This document shows, one piece after another, positions 52,540 to 63,348 of a stretch of DNA of 64,000 nt. The DNA comes from an uncultured Clostridia bacterium (GTDB lineage: Bacteria > Bacillota > Clostridia > Saccharofermentanales > Saccharofermentanaceae). Position 1 is the stretch's first letter. Every line of letters starts with the position of its first letter. The translations under genes were made by a program, and so were the position numbers. The notes beneath the pieces were generated by a model. It did no database searches. It was not told the DNA's origin and saw only the letters and a list, made by a program, of their open reading frames with translations. The DNA is taken from NCBI GenBank assembly GCA_946403085.1, contig CAMIYM010000011.1, forward strand, positions 19,704 to 83,703, in the 5' to 3' direction.

Positions 52540-53235
52540 TCAGAAGATTTCCTGAAGTAATGAAGTAAGCTCGTTATCGGTAGTGACTTCAAAGTCAGGA
52601 AGTCTTTGAGGCGTAGGGAGGTGTCTTCTGTTGATCCATACCGAATGCCATCCGGAATCTAATGCACCGGTGATGTCCTTATCGTAATTGTCTCCGATCA
52701 TCCAGAGTTCATCAGGTTTAAGACCGAGCTTGTTCTCGATCATACGGCACAGTCTGACATCGGGCTTAGAAATGCCGACATCGCCTGTGACTATGACATT
52801 CTCGCGGTCGAACCATTTATCGAGCCCTAACATTACCACTTTGTTCCACTGGTGTTTTGATTCGCCGGCGGTAAGGATCGCGAGCTTGGTATCAGGATCA
52901 GAGGCAAAAGCATCAAGTGCTTTCTTCATATCATCGCTTAACGACATGTGGCTTTGAAGTTCAAGATACTCGTCGGCTACTTTTCCTCCGTCGGAAGGTT
53001 CATAGGGGAGTCCTAAGATCCTGAATGTCTCGTTATAACGCCAGCCGTTGATATCATGAGTGGAGATCTCACCGGATTCCAGCTGGTCCATGTTGATGTC
53101 GCTTTTCTCATAGAAGATCGTGATGAATTCCGCCCAGTCGGGAACTTTCACACCCAGCACGGTCTCAGCCGCCTGAACAAGCATGTCCTGCCTGCAGTAC
53201 AGCGTGTCATCAATGTCGAAAACGATTCCTCTCAT
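52540..53235 (-). CDS. HAD-superfamily hydrolase
   Basis: Cytoplasmic phosphatase-type enzyme of 231 aa. Motif I is VFDIDDTLYCRQ (nucleophile and acid Asp), motif II lies in LAILTAGES, motif III is the Lys in GDVGISKPDVRLC, and motif IV is MIGDNYDKDITGALDSGW. A helical cap occupies about 20-90. The layout fits phosphoglycolate- or pyrimidine-nucleotidase-like phosphatases; substrate unknown. The 266 bp upstream of the cystatin-like gene, between 52274 and 52539, shows no open frame or structure that I would name. Confidence 0.9.
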   Translation of the reverse strand: MRGIVFDIDDTLYCRQDMLVQAAETVLGVKVPDWAEFITIFYEKSDINMDQLESGEISTHDINGWRYNETFRILGLPYEPSDGGKVADEYLELQSHMSLSDDMKKALDAFASDPDTKLAILTAGESKHQWNKVVMLGLDKWFDRENVIVTGDVGISKPDVRLCRMIENKLGLKPDELWMIGDNYDKDITGALDSGWHSVWINRRHLPTPQRLPDFEVTTDNELTSLLQEIF

Positions 53236-53313
53236 GATCCCTCCGTGTTAACAGGTTAAAGATAATTGTTATATAATAATGCAGTTTGAAAAAAATGGAA
53301 TGAGGGATTTTTT

Positions 53314-55074
53314 ATGAAACTATTTAACAAATGCCTTGCAATTGCAGTGGCAGGCCTGATGGCGTTTCCTTTGTTTACTGCTTGTTCAGCCCAGCCGGTT
53401 GCAGAAGAACCTGAGAAAAAAACATATACAGGTTCTTATGAAGAGATAGTCAACGCATTCTACGAAGATCATAAGGACAAGACGGCAGGTGCCATGGTCG
53501 GTATCTTCGATAAGGACGGAACGCTCTTTGAAGGTTATTACGGATACTCTGATATCGCCAACGGAATAAAGGTCGATGAGAATACAGTAATCGACTGGGG
53601 TTCGACCACAAAGACCATGGTGTGGGTAAGTGTCATGCAGCTTTGGGAGCAGGGAAAGATCGATCTTGAGAAGGACGTAAGAGAGTATCTTCCTGATGGC
53701 TTCCTTACTAACCTTAAATTCGACAAGAAGATCCGCATGATCGACCTCATGAATCACCGTGCAGGTTTCCAGGAATACTACACCGACATGATGTTAAGGC
53801 CCGATCAGCCGTTTGTATCTCTTGAAGAGGCTTTGAAATACGATCAGCCTGAACAGGTCTTTGAACCTGATACGATGACCGCATACTCCAACTGGGGTGT
53901 CGCTCTGGCAGGCTATATTGTCGAACGCATCTCAGGTGAGCGCTTTGCGGATTATGTTCATGAGCATATTTTCGAGCCCTTGGGAATGAAAGATTCGGCG
54001 CTGGCTCCTGATCTTATGGATAACCCGGACGTAAGACAGAGACGTGATAAGCTTGTCTGCTACAGGGGCGGAACGGTGCCCTATGGAACGGAGTTCTACT
54101 ATATCCAGCTCTATCCTGCAGGCGCATGCGTTTCCACGCTGAAGGACTTCATGGCTTTCGCATCCTGCTTTGTTAAGGATAAGTTCCCGCTCTTTGAGAA
54201 GCAGGAGACGTTCGAAGAGATGATGAAGGCGACATCTTATTATGGTGACACTGATGTGGTAAGAAACGCGCACGGACTTTGGGCGCTTCCTTACGGCTCA
54301 AATACATATGGCCACGGCGGTAATACGCAGTGCTGTTCGTCTTACATTACTTTCGATCCCGAAAAGCAGATCGGCTGCGTAGTCATGACGAATCAAGGCG
54401 GTGAGACGTTCTATAACGGCGAACTTTTCGAGTCTATATACGGGAAGAACGAGTGGGAATCACGCGCCGGAAAAGATGTAAAACACGGCCTTTATCACGC
54501 TGCCAGAACTGTTCTTAAGGGACATTTCAGGATAATGGGCGTAGGTTATGTAACTGATGATACTTACAGCGAGTGGTTCTGGACCTATAACGAAAAGGAC
54601 GGGATCTGTAAGATCGAGATCCCGTATGGAGATGTGTATTATGTCTCTACGGCGGATGCGTTGCCTGAGATAATCGTATTCTACGGTTGGATGATATCCT
54701 TGGTGTTTGCCGGTGTAAGCCTTATCGTTAAAGGAATTAGAGCAATTGTCAGAAAGATAAGGAAGAGCAAAAAGAAGATCGCGCTCGGAGCTCTGACAGG
54801 ATTTGCCGCACTGAATGAACTTGCTATAGGCGCAGTAGGTCTGGTAGTTTTCGCTCTTGTAACAGGGTGGTACCATCACTCGCTTTATCTATGGACATTC
54901 CCCGCGCTCTGCGTTCTGACAGCGATCCTTGCTGTACTCACGGTGACTATGCTCGTTCAGTTCGTAAAGACCTTCAAGGGCTCTTCCGTGATCCGCAAGA
55001 TATACAATATCCTTGCAATATTATTTGCAGTAACCAATGTGGTGTTTTTCATAATAATGGAATTCTGGCACTGA
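53314..55074 (+). CDS. Serine beta-lactamase/PBP-like lipoprotein with C-terminal membrane region
   Basis: 586 aa. The lipoprotein signal has lipobox FTAC (Cys24). The class C beta-lactamase-like fold spans about 40-400: SxxK motif Ser97-Thr-Thr-Lys100 in DWGSTTKTMV, YSN at 191-193 and HGG at 334-336 where KTG is usual. About four membrane segments follow (449-478, 490-522, 524-552, 566-586). This layout matches a broad family of penicillin-binding-protein-4*-like esterases and peptidases; real beta-lactam hydrolysis is unproven. It is divergent from the HAD gene and convergent with the next gene over a terminator. Confidence 0.88.
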   Translation: MKLFNKCLAIAVAGLMAFPLFTACSAQPVAEEPEKKTYTGSYEEIVNAFYEDHKDKTAGAMVGIFDKDGTLFEGYYGYSDIANGIKVDENTVIDWGSTTKTMVWVSVMQLWEQGKIDLEKDVREYLPDGFLTNLKFDKKIRMIDLMNHRAGFQEYYTDMMLRPDQPFVSLEEALKYDQPEQVFEPDTMTAYSNWGVALAGYIVERISGERFADYVHEHIFEPLGMKDSALAPDLMDNPDVRQRRDKLVCYRGGTVPYGTEFYYIQLYPAGACVSTLKDFMAFASCFVKDKFPLFEKQETFEEMMKATSYYGDTDVVRNAHGLWALPYGSNTYGHGGNTQCCSSYITFDPEKQIGCVVMTNQGGETFYNGELFESIYGKNEWESRAGKDVKHGLYHAARTVLKGHFRIMGVGYVTDDTYSEWFWTYNEKDGICKIEIPYGDVYYVSTADALPEIIVFYGWMISLVFAGVSLIVKGIRAIVRKIRKSKKKIALGALTGFAALNELAIGAVGLVVFALVTGWYHHSLYLWTFPALCVLTAILAVLTVTMLVQFVKTFKGSSVIRKIYNILAILFAVTNVVFFIIMEFWH

Positions 55075-55096
55075 TAAGCACTTGGATTCTAATAGT

Positions 55097-55131
55097 AAAG
55101 GGCTTTCCGTATAACTTGCGGGAAGCCCTTT
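55097..55131. terminator. Bidirectional stem-loop between convergent genes
   Basis: AAAGGGCTTTCC (55097-55108) pairs with GGGAAGCCCTTT (55120-55131), one wobble, 11-nt loop. A weak T-rich run follows on the plus strand. Confidence 0.75.
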
Positions 55132-55152
55132 ATATTGATACGAATAGAATTA

Positions 55153-56460
55153 TTATCCCTGGTAAGCTCCGTGGGAGCCGGTATATTCCACTGTGTCAGG
55201 ATCACCGAATGAGAAGCAGTTCTTATAGTGTGACCCATTTTCTGCAAGCTTCTCCTTATCGACAGTGTAGAAGCACAGGAGCTTTTTGCCGGGCTCGTGC
55301 TCCTTGCCCTTTTTGCATGCGATCATGGCAAACGATTCATCCGTGAAAGATTCGATCATAAGGTTACCGCCGTCCTCATGGTCTGCCACCGTTACGTACT
55401 CGACATACCATCCGTCAGCGTTCTTTAAGTCATTGGCATACGCCTTTTCGATCATCTCATCTGTTAACTGAAGCTTTGCAGGTTCCGTGCTTTCTGACTC
55501 GCCGTTGATCTTGTTTACTGTGGAATTCCACTGCGTCTCTACGGTCATGCTCTTTGCAGATCCGTTTAAAACATAAGTGCCCATGAATATTGCGGCGGCT
55601 AAGAACATCAGACCCATGACTACAGGCAGCACAACAGAGAGAGGATGTGTCGCGACAGGGGACATGATGCCCTCGGGATGCTTCGGATCGATCCTGATCG
55701 GAACTGACTGGCCGAGAGCAATATCAGAATCTTTCTTGGTTACGAACTCATCGTACAGGGCTTCATACTGGACGCCGTTGTAATTGTACGAGAACAGAGG
55801 GGAAGAAAGGATGAAAGTATGCATCATATGATTTGAACCTTCGTCTCTGCTCACGCTGCGCACATAGCCCTTACAGACTGCGTTTATCTCTTCTGTATAG
55901 ATTAACTTGCCTGAGAGAGCCTTCATGATGAAGATCAAAGGGAGAGCAATGCCTGACAAGCCGAAAAGAATACATGCGATAAGAATCAATAATTCAGCTC
56001 CTTCAAAATGAGATCTGAATATCAAAAGAAGAAGGATAGCAGCTGAAGCCAGGGATATGAAGACTCCCGTGATCCTGTTGATCAGAGCCCTGCTGGCAGA
56101 TTCGACGTTCCCGCCTTTTCCCGTGATGACGAGTGAGAGGCCCGCGATCAGGAATACGGCGCAGAAGATAAACCCGAATATCAGGATCTGCTTAAGGATC
56201 AAGGATACGACAAGTGAAGCGAAAACTACGCATCCGAGAATAATGCCGATCAGGGTGCGTTTTCTTTTCGCTTCTTCCTCTTCAGGCGATAAGGACTTAT
56301 CCTTGAGACCATAAAAATCGCGGTTCAGATCACGTACATCAGTTGTTATATATTTACCGGGAAGCTTATAGTATTCATCCAGAAGTTCGTGATACGCTTC
56401 ATCAGTAAGATATTGATCTTCGCTGAACTTCCAGGTCTGGTTTTCCTTATAAAAGAACAT
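55153..56460 (-). CDS. Polytopic membrane protein with DUF3592-like domain
   Basis: 435 aa. A soluble N-terminal part (1-85) contains KLPGKYITTDVRDLNRDFYGL. Four hydrophobic segments follow at about 90-112, 115-133, 148-170 and 178-198. Then comes a DUF3592-like beta domain (CKGYVRSVSR, LFSYNYNGVQYEALYDEF, LGQSVPIRIDPKHPEGI), one further pair of segments near 290-315 and an extracytoplasmic C-terminal domain of about 110 residues with Lys/Glu-rich motifs. Function unknown. AGGAGGATA precedes the ATG at 56460. Confidence 0.75.
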   Translation of the reverse strand: MFFYKENQTWKFSEDQYLTDEAYHELLDEYYKLPGKYITTDVRDLNRDFYGLKDKSLSPEEEEAKRKRTLIGIILGCVVFASLVVSLILKQILIFGFIFCAVFLIAGLSLVITGKGGNVESASRALINRITGVFISLASAAILLLLIFRSHFEGAELLILIACILFGLSGIALPLIFIMKALSGKLIYTEEINAVCKGYVRSVSRDEGSNHMMHTFILSSPLFSYNYNGVQYEALYDEFVTKKDSDIALGQSVPIRIDPKHPEGIMSPVATHPLSVVLPVVMGLMFLAAAIFMGTYVLNGSAKSMTVETQWNSTVNKINGESESTEPAKLQLTDEMIEKAYANDLKNADGWYVEYVTVADHEDGGNLMIESFTDESFAMIACKKGKEHEPGKKLLCFYTVDKEKLAENGSHYKNCFSFGDPDTVEYTGSHGAYQG

Positions 56461-56573
56461 ATATCTATCCTCCTCTTAATCCTCTAACATTATAACAAAG
56501 TTTTTTTACTATTGCTGTAAACCCGTATTTTTACGGGGCTTCTGCGCGCCTCAGATTTCACTCAAATATTCAT

Positions 56574-56602
56574 TTGACTATTTTTGACATTAAGAGTATA
56601 TT
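56574..56602 (+). promoter_or_regulatory. Sigma-A promoter of the hrcA heat-shock operon
   Basis: TTGACT at 56574-56579, 17-bp spacer, TATATT at 56597-56602. A second TTGACA at 56584 has no -10 at a suitable distance. The CIRCE element begins 4 bp downstream, overlapping the expected transcription start. Confidence 0.8.
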
Positions 56603-56606
56603 GATG

Positions 56607-56633
56607 TTGGCACTCGGAAGGATAGAGTGCTAA
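56607..56633 (+). promoter_or_regulatory. CIRCE operator (HrcA-binding inverted repeat)
   Basis: TTGGCACTC, 9-bp spacer, GAGTGCTAA. It differs from consensus TTAGCACTC-N9-GAGTGCTAA at one base. HrcA bound here represses the operon until heat shock. Confidence 0.96.
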
Positions 56634-56656
56634 TCGGACGAAGGGAGAGACAAAAT

Positions 56657-57706
56657 ATGCAGTTAGATAACCGTAAAAAAGAAGTCTTACATGCTATTGT
56701 TGACGATTATGTATCAACAAATGAACCTGTCGGTTCAAAGAGTCTGATCGAGCGTCACAATTTCCAGGTCAGCTCCGCTACGCTCCGTAATGATATGGCA
56801 GAACTTGAGCATCTTGGACTTATCGAGAAGCCCCATACATCTGCCGGCCGTATCCCTTCTGATAAAGGATACCGTGAATATGTCAACTCACTCATGACTA
56901 TTGATGAGCTTTCCCCCAGGGAACAGCTCGAGATAGAGAAGAGGATAGATTCAAGCGTTAATGAGGTAACAGATCTTATCAAGAATGCTACACATACGCT
57001 TTCCGAGACTACAGGCTTCGTATCACTTGCAATGAGCCCCAGGCTTAAGAAGAGTTTTCTGAAGCAGCTTAAGATCCTCATGATCGAACCCGGCAAGGCT
57101 TTGGTCGTTATGGTCCTTTCAGCAGGCGTAGTCAAGGATAAGGTCGTAAGGATCCCTAATTTCTTAAGTGATGCACAGATCATGCAGATCTCAGGCGCTA
57201 TCGAGAAGAACCTTACGGGTAAGCCGTTAGACGAGATCACTCTCGTAACTGTCGAGACAGCAGGTAAGGGAACAGAAGTTCCTGAGCCGCTCTTAAAGCA
57301 GGTATTGTATGAAGCTTATGCAGCTATCAAGCAGGCTGATGAACTTAATATCTATCTTGATGGTGAGCACAGGATCTTAGAACTCCCTGACTTCAGTTCA
57401 TTGGGAAGAGCAAGAGATCTTCTCGGTACACTTTCCGATTCAGGAATGGTCGCAGGCTATATCAACGAGATGGAGAGCGCCAGAGAGCAGAATCCTGATG
57501 ACTCTTTCATGATAAGGATCGGTCAGGAGATAACATTGGAAGGTCTGGACGACTGCAGCTTTATTACAGCTACTTATAATCTTACGGATTCCGTCTCCGG
57601 CAACATCGGTGTCATAGGACCCAAGAGAATGCTTTATTCGAAGGTAATCTCGCAGATCGATTTTGTTAAGAAGAAGCTTAACAAAGAGATGCAGAAGTTT
57701 ACCTGA
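56657..57706 (+). CDS. hrcA: Heat-inducible transcription repressor HrcA
   Basis: Repressor of the class I heat-shock genes; binds CIRCE. It is 349 aa. The N-terminal winged helix has VLHAIVDDYVSTNEPVGSK and SSATLRNDMAELEHLGLIEK, followed by PHTSAGRIPSDKGYREYV, a strict family signature, then a GAF-like and dimerisation region. ATG 56657 is chosen because GGGAGA (56643-56648) stands 8 nt upstream; the TTG-type start at 56627 lies inside CIRCE. It is the first gene of hrcA-grpE-clpP-dnaK-dnaJ and so autoregulated. Confidence 0.97.
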   Translation: MQLDNRKKEVLHAIVDDYVSTNEPVGSKSLIERHNFQVSSATLRNDMAELEHLGLIEKPHTSAGRIPSDKGYREYVNSLMTIDELSPREQLEIEKRIDSSVNEVTDLIKNATHTLSETTGFVSLAMSPRLKKSFLKQLKILMIEPGKALVVMVLSAGVVKDKVVRIPNFLSDAQIMQISGAIEKNLTGKPLDEITLVTVETAGKGTEVPEPLLKQVLYEAYAAIKQADELNIYLDGEHRILELPDFSSLGRARDLLGTLSDSGMVAGYINEMESAREQNPDDSFMIRIGQEITLEGLDDCSFITATYNLTDSVSGNIGVIGPKRMLYSKVISQIDFVKKKLNKEMQKFT

Positions 57707-57740
57707 TATATATCGAAAATAAAGGGAAAGGAAGATACAA

Positions 57741-58337
57741 ATGGCAAGCAGTGATGAAGAGATAGTTTTCGGTGCTGATGAAGAGCCCGTAAAGGACGAA
57801 GCGAATGCGGCTGAAGCAGAAGACGCAGCAGCTTCCGACAAGGCTTCTGCAGAAGGCGCCGATGCTGAAGATGAAGAGGATGAGGATACTGCGGAAGGTT
57901 CCGATGCATCAAGTGAACTCGAAGCAAGATATATGAGCCTCTATGCAGAGTACGATAACTACAGAAGGCGTACGCAGAAAGAAAAGGACAACCTTTATGC
58001 AGATGCGATCGCTGATGTAACAAAAGAGTTCTTAACTCTCATTGATAACCTCGACAGAGCAACAGAAGGTGCAAAGAAGTCCGATGAGAATTCACTTGAT
58101 AAAGTGATCCAGGGAATGGAACTTGTCGGAAGACAGGCACAGGATACTCTTAAGAAGATCGGTGTCGAAGAGATACCCGCTGAGAGAGGAACAAAATTCG
58201 ATCCTAACCTTCACGATGCAATGATGCATGTAGATGATGATACGTTAGGCGAGCAGGAGATAGCGATGGTTTTCGCTAAGGGATATAAGTACAAGGACAG
58301 AGTAATCAGACATGCTCAGGTCCAGGTAGCTAACTAA
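57741..58337 (+). CDS. grpE: GrpE nucleotide-exchange factor
   Basis: Cochaperone that releases ADP from DnaK. It is 198 aa: an acidic, Ala/Glu/Asp-rich N-terminal tail (1-55), a coiled coil with ARYMSLYAEYDNYRRRTQKEKD, and the C-terminal beta domain with HDAMMHVDDDTLGEQEIAMVF and GYKYKDRVIRHAQVQVAN. AAAGGAAG lies 10 nt before the ATG. It follows hrcA by 34 bp and is followed by clpP, not directly by dnaK. Confidence 0.96.
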   Translation: MASSDEEIVFGADEEPVKDEANAAEAEDAAASDKASAEGADAEDEEDEDTAEGSDASSELEARYMSLYAEYDNYRRRTQKEKDNLYADAIADVTKEFLTLIDNLDRATEGAKKSDENSLDKVIQGMELVGRQAQDTLKKIGVEEIPAERGTKFDPNLHDAMMHVDDDTLGEQEIAMVFAKGYKYKDRVIRHAQVQVAN

Positions 58338-58372
58338 GATAAAAAATTAAAGACAATAAAAGGAGACACAAC

Positions 58373-58975
58373 ATGGACTTAATCAGATCAAGCTTGGTGC
58401 CTACAGTAATCGAGACCACCGGTCGCGGCGAGCGCGCCTATGACATCTATTCCAGACTTCTCAAGGAAAGAATCGTTATCCTTTCTGAAGAAGTTAACTC
58501 AGTAACAGCAAGCCTTATTACGGCTCAGCTCCTCTTCCTTGAGGCAGAGGATCCTGATAAGGATATTCAGTTCTATATCAACAGCCCCGGAGGATCAGTA
58601 TCTGACGGACTCATGATCTTAGACACAATGCGTCTTATCAAGCCTGACATTCAGACTATCTGCATGGGTATGGCAGCTTCAATGGGTTCTGTTCTCCTTT
58701 CTGCTGGTACTAAGGGCAAGAGATGCATCCTTCCTAATGCGGAAGTCATGATCCACCAGCCTTTGGGCGGCGCACAGGGTCAGGCAACAGAGATCCTCAT
58801 CGCAGCAGATCACATCAAGGATACAAGAAAGAGACTCAATCAGATCCTTGCAGATAACTGCGGAAAAGATCTTGAGACCTTGATGAAGGATACAGACAGA
58901 GACCACTGGATGACAGCTCAGGAAGCTTTGGACTACGGCATCGTAGATAAGATCCTTGTAAGCAAGAAAGCATAA
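58373..58975 (+). CDS. clpP: ClpP protease subunit
   Basis: Serine protease subunit that forms a 14-mer barrel with ClpX/ClpC ATPases. It is 200 aa, and all catalytic residues are visible: Ser103 in GMAASMGS, His128 in MIHQPLGG and Asp177 in DTDRDHWM. The N-terminal residues [20 protein letters not shown] are typical. It lies between grpE (35 bp) and dnaK (54 bp), an uncommon position, which puts it under HrcA/CIRCE control. No clpX follows. A second clpP gene elsewhere is likely but not visible here. Confidence 0.96.
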   Translation: MDLIRSSLVPTVIETTGRGERAYDIYSRLLKERIVILSEEVNSVTASLITAQLLFLEAEDPDKDIQFYINSPGGSVSDGLMILDTMRLIKPDIQTICMGMAASMGSVLLSAGTKGKRCILPNAEVMIHQPLGGAQGQATEILIAADHIKDTRKRLNQILADNCGKDLETLMKDTDRDHWMTAQEALDYGIVDKILVSKKA

Positions 58976-58996
58976 TTTTAAGAGATAGATTTTTAG

Positions 58997-60901
<1,905 letters not shown>

Positions 60902-60924
60902 TCCGTATAAAATCTGATACAATA

Positions 60925-60955
60925 GTCCGGCATGTCTGAAATAGATGTGCCGGAC
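60925..60955 (+). other. Stem-loop in the dnaK-dnaJ spacer with a possible internal promoter
   Basis: GTCCGGCA (60925-60932) pairs perfectly with TGCCGGAC (60948-60955). No T-run follows. Directly upstream TGATACAAT (60915-60923) looks like an extended -10. The stem may stabilise or process the mRNA, or sit at the 5' end of a separate dnaJ transcript. Confidence 0.45.
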
Positions 60956-61018
60956 AAGTGTATGTAATGAATAAATGCTTCTATAAGAAGCGCAAGAACA
61001 GAACGGAGGGATTCCCCT

Positions 61019-62152
61019 TTGCCTAGAGATTATTATGAGGTCTTGGGAGTAGATAAAAATGCTTCCGATGACGAGATAAAAAAGGCATTCAGACAGCAGG
61101 CCAAGAAGTATCACCCTGACTTACATCCGGGTGACCAGGAGGCTGAGGCTAAGTTCAAGGAAGTCAACGAAGCCTATTCAATACTGTCTGACCCTGATAA
61201 GAAAGCAAAATACGACAGATTCGGCCATGCAGGCGTAGATCCCAACGGATTTGGCGGCGGTGGCGGCGGGTCCTACGGCGCATATGATGTCGACCTTGGT
61301 GATATCTTCAGCTCATTCTTCGGAGGCGGCTTCGGAGGAAGTTCGAGAAGACGTACAGGTCCTCAGAAGGGCGCTGATCTTAAGTATCACATGGCACTGG
61401 AATTCATGGAGGCAGCTTTCGGATGCACCAAGTCTTTCCAGATAACCAAGGAAGATATCTGCAAATCCTGTAACGGTTCAGGAGCACAGCCCGGTACAAC
61501 ACCTGAGACATGTCCCACATGCCGTGGTGCCGGAAGAGTGCAGCAGCAGACCCAGACACTCTTTGGTATGACTATGGTCACCAAGAGCTGTCCTACCTGC
61601 AGCGGAAGAGGAACAGTTATCAAGACACCTTGCCAGCAGTGCAGAGGTAAGGGAAGAATGAGGACTGTTAAGAACCTCACAGTAAAGATCCCTGCAGGTG
61701 TTGATACTGGCGATCTTCTTCCCGTAAGGAATGAAGGTGAGCCCGGAACAAACGGCGGACCTTACGGTGATCTCTATATCGAGTTCAAGGTCAAGAAACA
61801 TGATGTTTTCGACCGTAACGGAATCAATACTTCCTGCAGCGTTCCGATCACGTTTGCCCAGGCTGCTTTGGGCGGTGAGATAGAGGTTCCCACGATCTAC
61901 GGCAAGGAGAAGTACACTCTTAAGGAAGGCACCCAGCCCGGTGATTCGATTATTCTCAGGAGCAAGGGTATTCCTAATAAGAGCAACCCCAACATGAAGG
62001 GTGACCACACGGTCAAGTTCGTGCTGGAAGTTCCTACAGGTCTTTCAAGAGAACAGAAGCAGCTTATCAAGCAGTTTAATGACACTCTTACAGAGCGTAA
62101 CTATGCAAGAAGCAGCCAGTTCTTCCAGAAGATAAAGAACCTTTTTAAGTAA
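61019..62152 (+). CDS. dnaJ: Chaperone DnaJ (Hsp40)
   Basis: Cochaperone of DnaK, 377 aa. The J domain has the HPD motif in KYHPDLHPGDQEAEAKFKE, then a Gly/Phe-rich stretch and four zinc-finger repeats CKSCNGSG, CPTCRGAG, CPTCSGRG and CQQCRGKG. Substrate-binding C-terminal domains follow. The start is TTG at 61019, with GGAGGG (61005-61010) 8 nt upstream; no ATG fits. Last gene of the heat-shock operon, ending at the terminator at 62172. Confidence 0.97.
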   Translation: MPRDYYEVLGVDKNASDDEIKKAFRQQAKKYHPDLHPGDQEAEAKFKEVNEAYSILSDPDKKAKYDRFGHAGVDPNGFGGGGGGSYGAYDVDLGDIFSSFFGGGFGGSSRRRTGPQKGADLKYHMALEFMEAAFGCTKSFQITKEDICKSCNGSGAQPGTTPETCPTCRGAGRVQQQTQTLFGMTMVTKSCPTCSGRGTVIKTPCQQCRGKGRMRTVKNLTVKIPAGVDTGDLLPVRNEGEPGTNGGPYGDLYIEFKVKKHDVFDRNGINTSCSVPITFAQAALGGEIEVPTIYGKEKYTLKEGTQPGDSIILRSKGIPNKSNPNMKGDHTVKFVLEVPTGLSREQKQLIKQFNDTLTERNYARSSQFFQKIKNLFK

Positions 62153-62171
62153 TTCGCTATAAGACCAATCA

Positions 62172-62205
62172 GCGGGAATTCCGTTTTGGGGTTCCCGCAT
62201 TTTTA
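62172..62205 (+). terminator. Intrinsic terminator after dnaJ
   Basis: GCGGGAA (62172-62178) pairs with TTCCCGC (62192-62198); ATTTTTATT follows. The prmA ribosome-binding site starts only 4 nt later, so read-through into prmA is possible. Confidence 0.8.
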
Positions 62206-62221
62206 TTCAGAGGACAAGTTT

Positions 62222-63253
62222 ATGAGATGGGCAGAAATAACGATCAAGACAACTGAAGAAGCTTCCGAGGCAATCTGTGAGATGCTTGCACAGGTAGGTG
62301 CTGACGGCATTGCATCACAAGATCCGCAGGAATTCAGGAATACCATAGATAACGATCCTTTGAGCTACTGCGATGACGGTACCATCGAAGCTTATGGACA
62401 GGATGTTGTCATCAAGGCGTACTTCGCAGAGACGGATGACGGCGTTATCCGCATGGGCGCCAAGAGTGAGGAGTTCGCTAATCCTGACGGTGTCGGAATG
62501 ATCTATGGCTCCATTACCGATAAGGAGCTTCCGACAGCTGAAGCAATGGATTTTATCAAGGAACGGATAGCATCAATAGGTGAGTTCCTTGATATCGGAA
62601 AGGGCTTTGACGGATTCCGTTATGTTGACGATGAAGACTGGGCTAATAACTGGAAGCGTTATTACAAGGAATTCAAGCTCTCTGACCGTATAGTCATATG
62701 TCCTTCATGGATCGAAGAAGGCGATGAGGAACTCGAAAAGGATGCGATAAAGATCATCCTGGATCCGGGTTCAGCATTTGGTACAGGAACACACGAGACG
62801 ACCTCGATGTGTGCTGAGATCCTTGACCGCATAATCAAGCCTGATACGACTGTTCTTGATCTCGGCACGGGTTCAGGCATCCTCGCTATTATTGCAAGCA
62901 AACTTGGTGCCAAGTCAGTTGATGCCGTAGATATCGATTCTCTGGCCGTAAAGGTTGCCGAAGAGAATTCCCAGATCAACGGATGCTCTAACATCTGCTG
63001 CTACACGGGTGAGCTCAAGAGCGTAAAGAATGCGCCTTATGACCTGATCGTCGCGAACATAATCGCAGATGTCATTGCCGAGATCGCATGCGATATTCCT
63101 GCAGACCTTGCCGAAGACGGCATTTTCGTATGTTCAGGAATCATTAACACCAAGAAGGAAAAGGTCATCGAAGCGCTTGAAAAAGCCGGCATGGAGATAA
63201 TCGCCGAGCAGTCCAAGAACGACTGGATGGCTTATGTTGCAAAGCGCAAGTGA
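62222..63253 (+). CDS. prmA: Ribosomal protein L11 methyltransferase
   Basis: SAM-dependent trimethylase of ribosomal protein L11. It is 343 aa; the N-terminal substrate-recognition domain (MRWAEITIKTTEEASEAIC) precedes the Rossmann fold with TVLDLGTGSGILAIIASKLGA. The family motifs DPGSAFGTGTHETT and ANIIADVI (an NxxA/NPPY-type element) are present. ATG 62222 follows AGAGGA (62209-62214) at 7 nt; the ATG at 62186 would lie inside the terminator hairpin. Its place after dnaJ is conserved in Firmicutes. Confidence 0.95.
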   Translation: MRWAEITIKTTEEASEAICEMLAQVGADGIASQDPQEFRNTIDNDPLSYCDDGTIEAYGQDVVIKAYFAETDDGVIRMGAKSEEFANPDGVGMIYGSITDKELPTAEAMDFIKERIASIGEFLDIGKGFDGFRYVDDEDWANNWKRYYKEFKLSDRIVICPSWIEEGDEELEKDAIKIILDPGSAFGTGTHETTSMCAEILDRIIKPDTTVLDLGTGSGILAIIASKLGAKSVDAVDIDSLAVKVAEENSQINGCSNICCYTGELKSVKNAPYDLIVANIIADVIAEIACDIPADLAEDGIFVCSGIINTKKEKVIEALEKAGMEIIAEQSKNDWMAYVAKRK

Positions 63254-63348
63254 TCATTTGCTATAAAATCAAAAAACTATGATATACTCTAAAGGTCTTC
63301 GCTTGAAGGCCTTTTATTATGTGCTATATGCGGAAATGAGGATAAATT

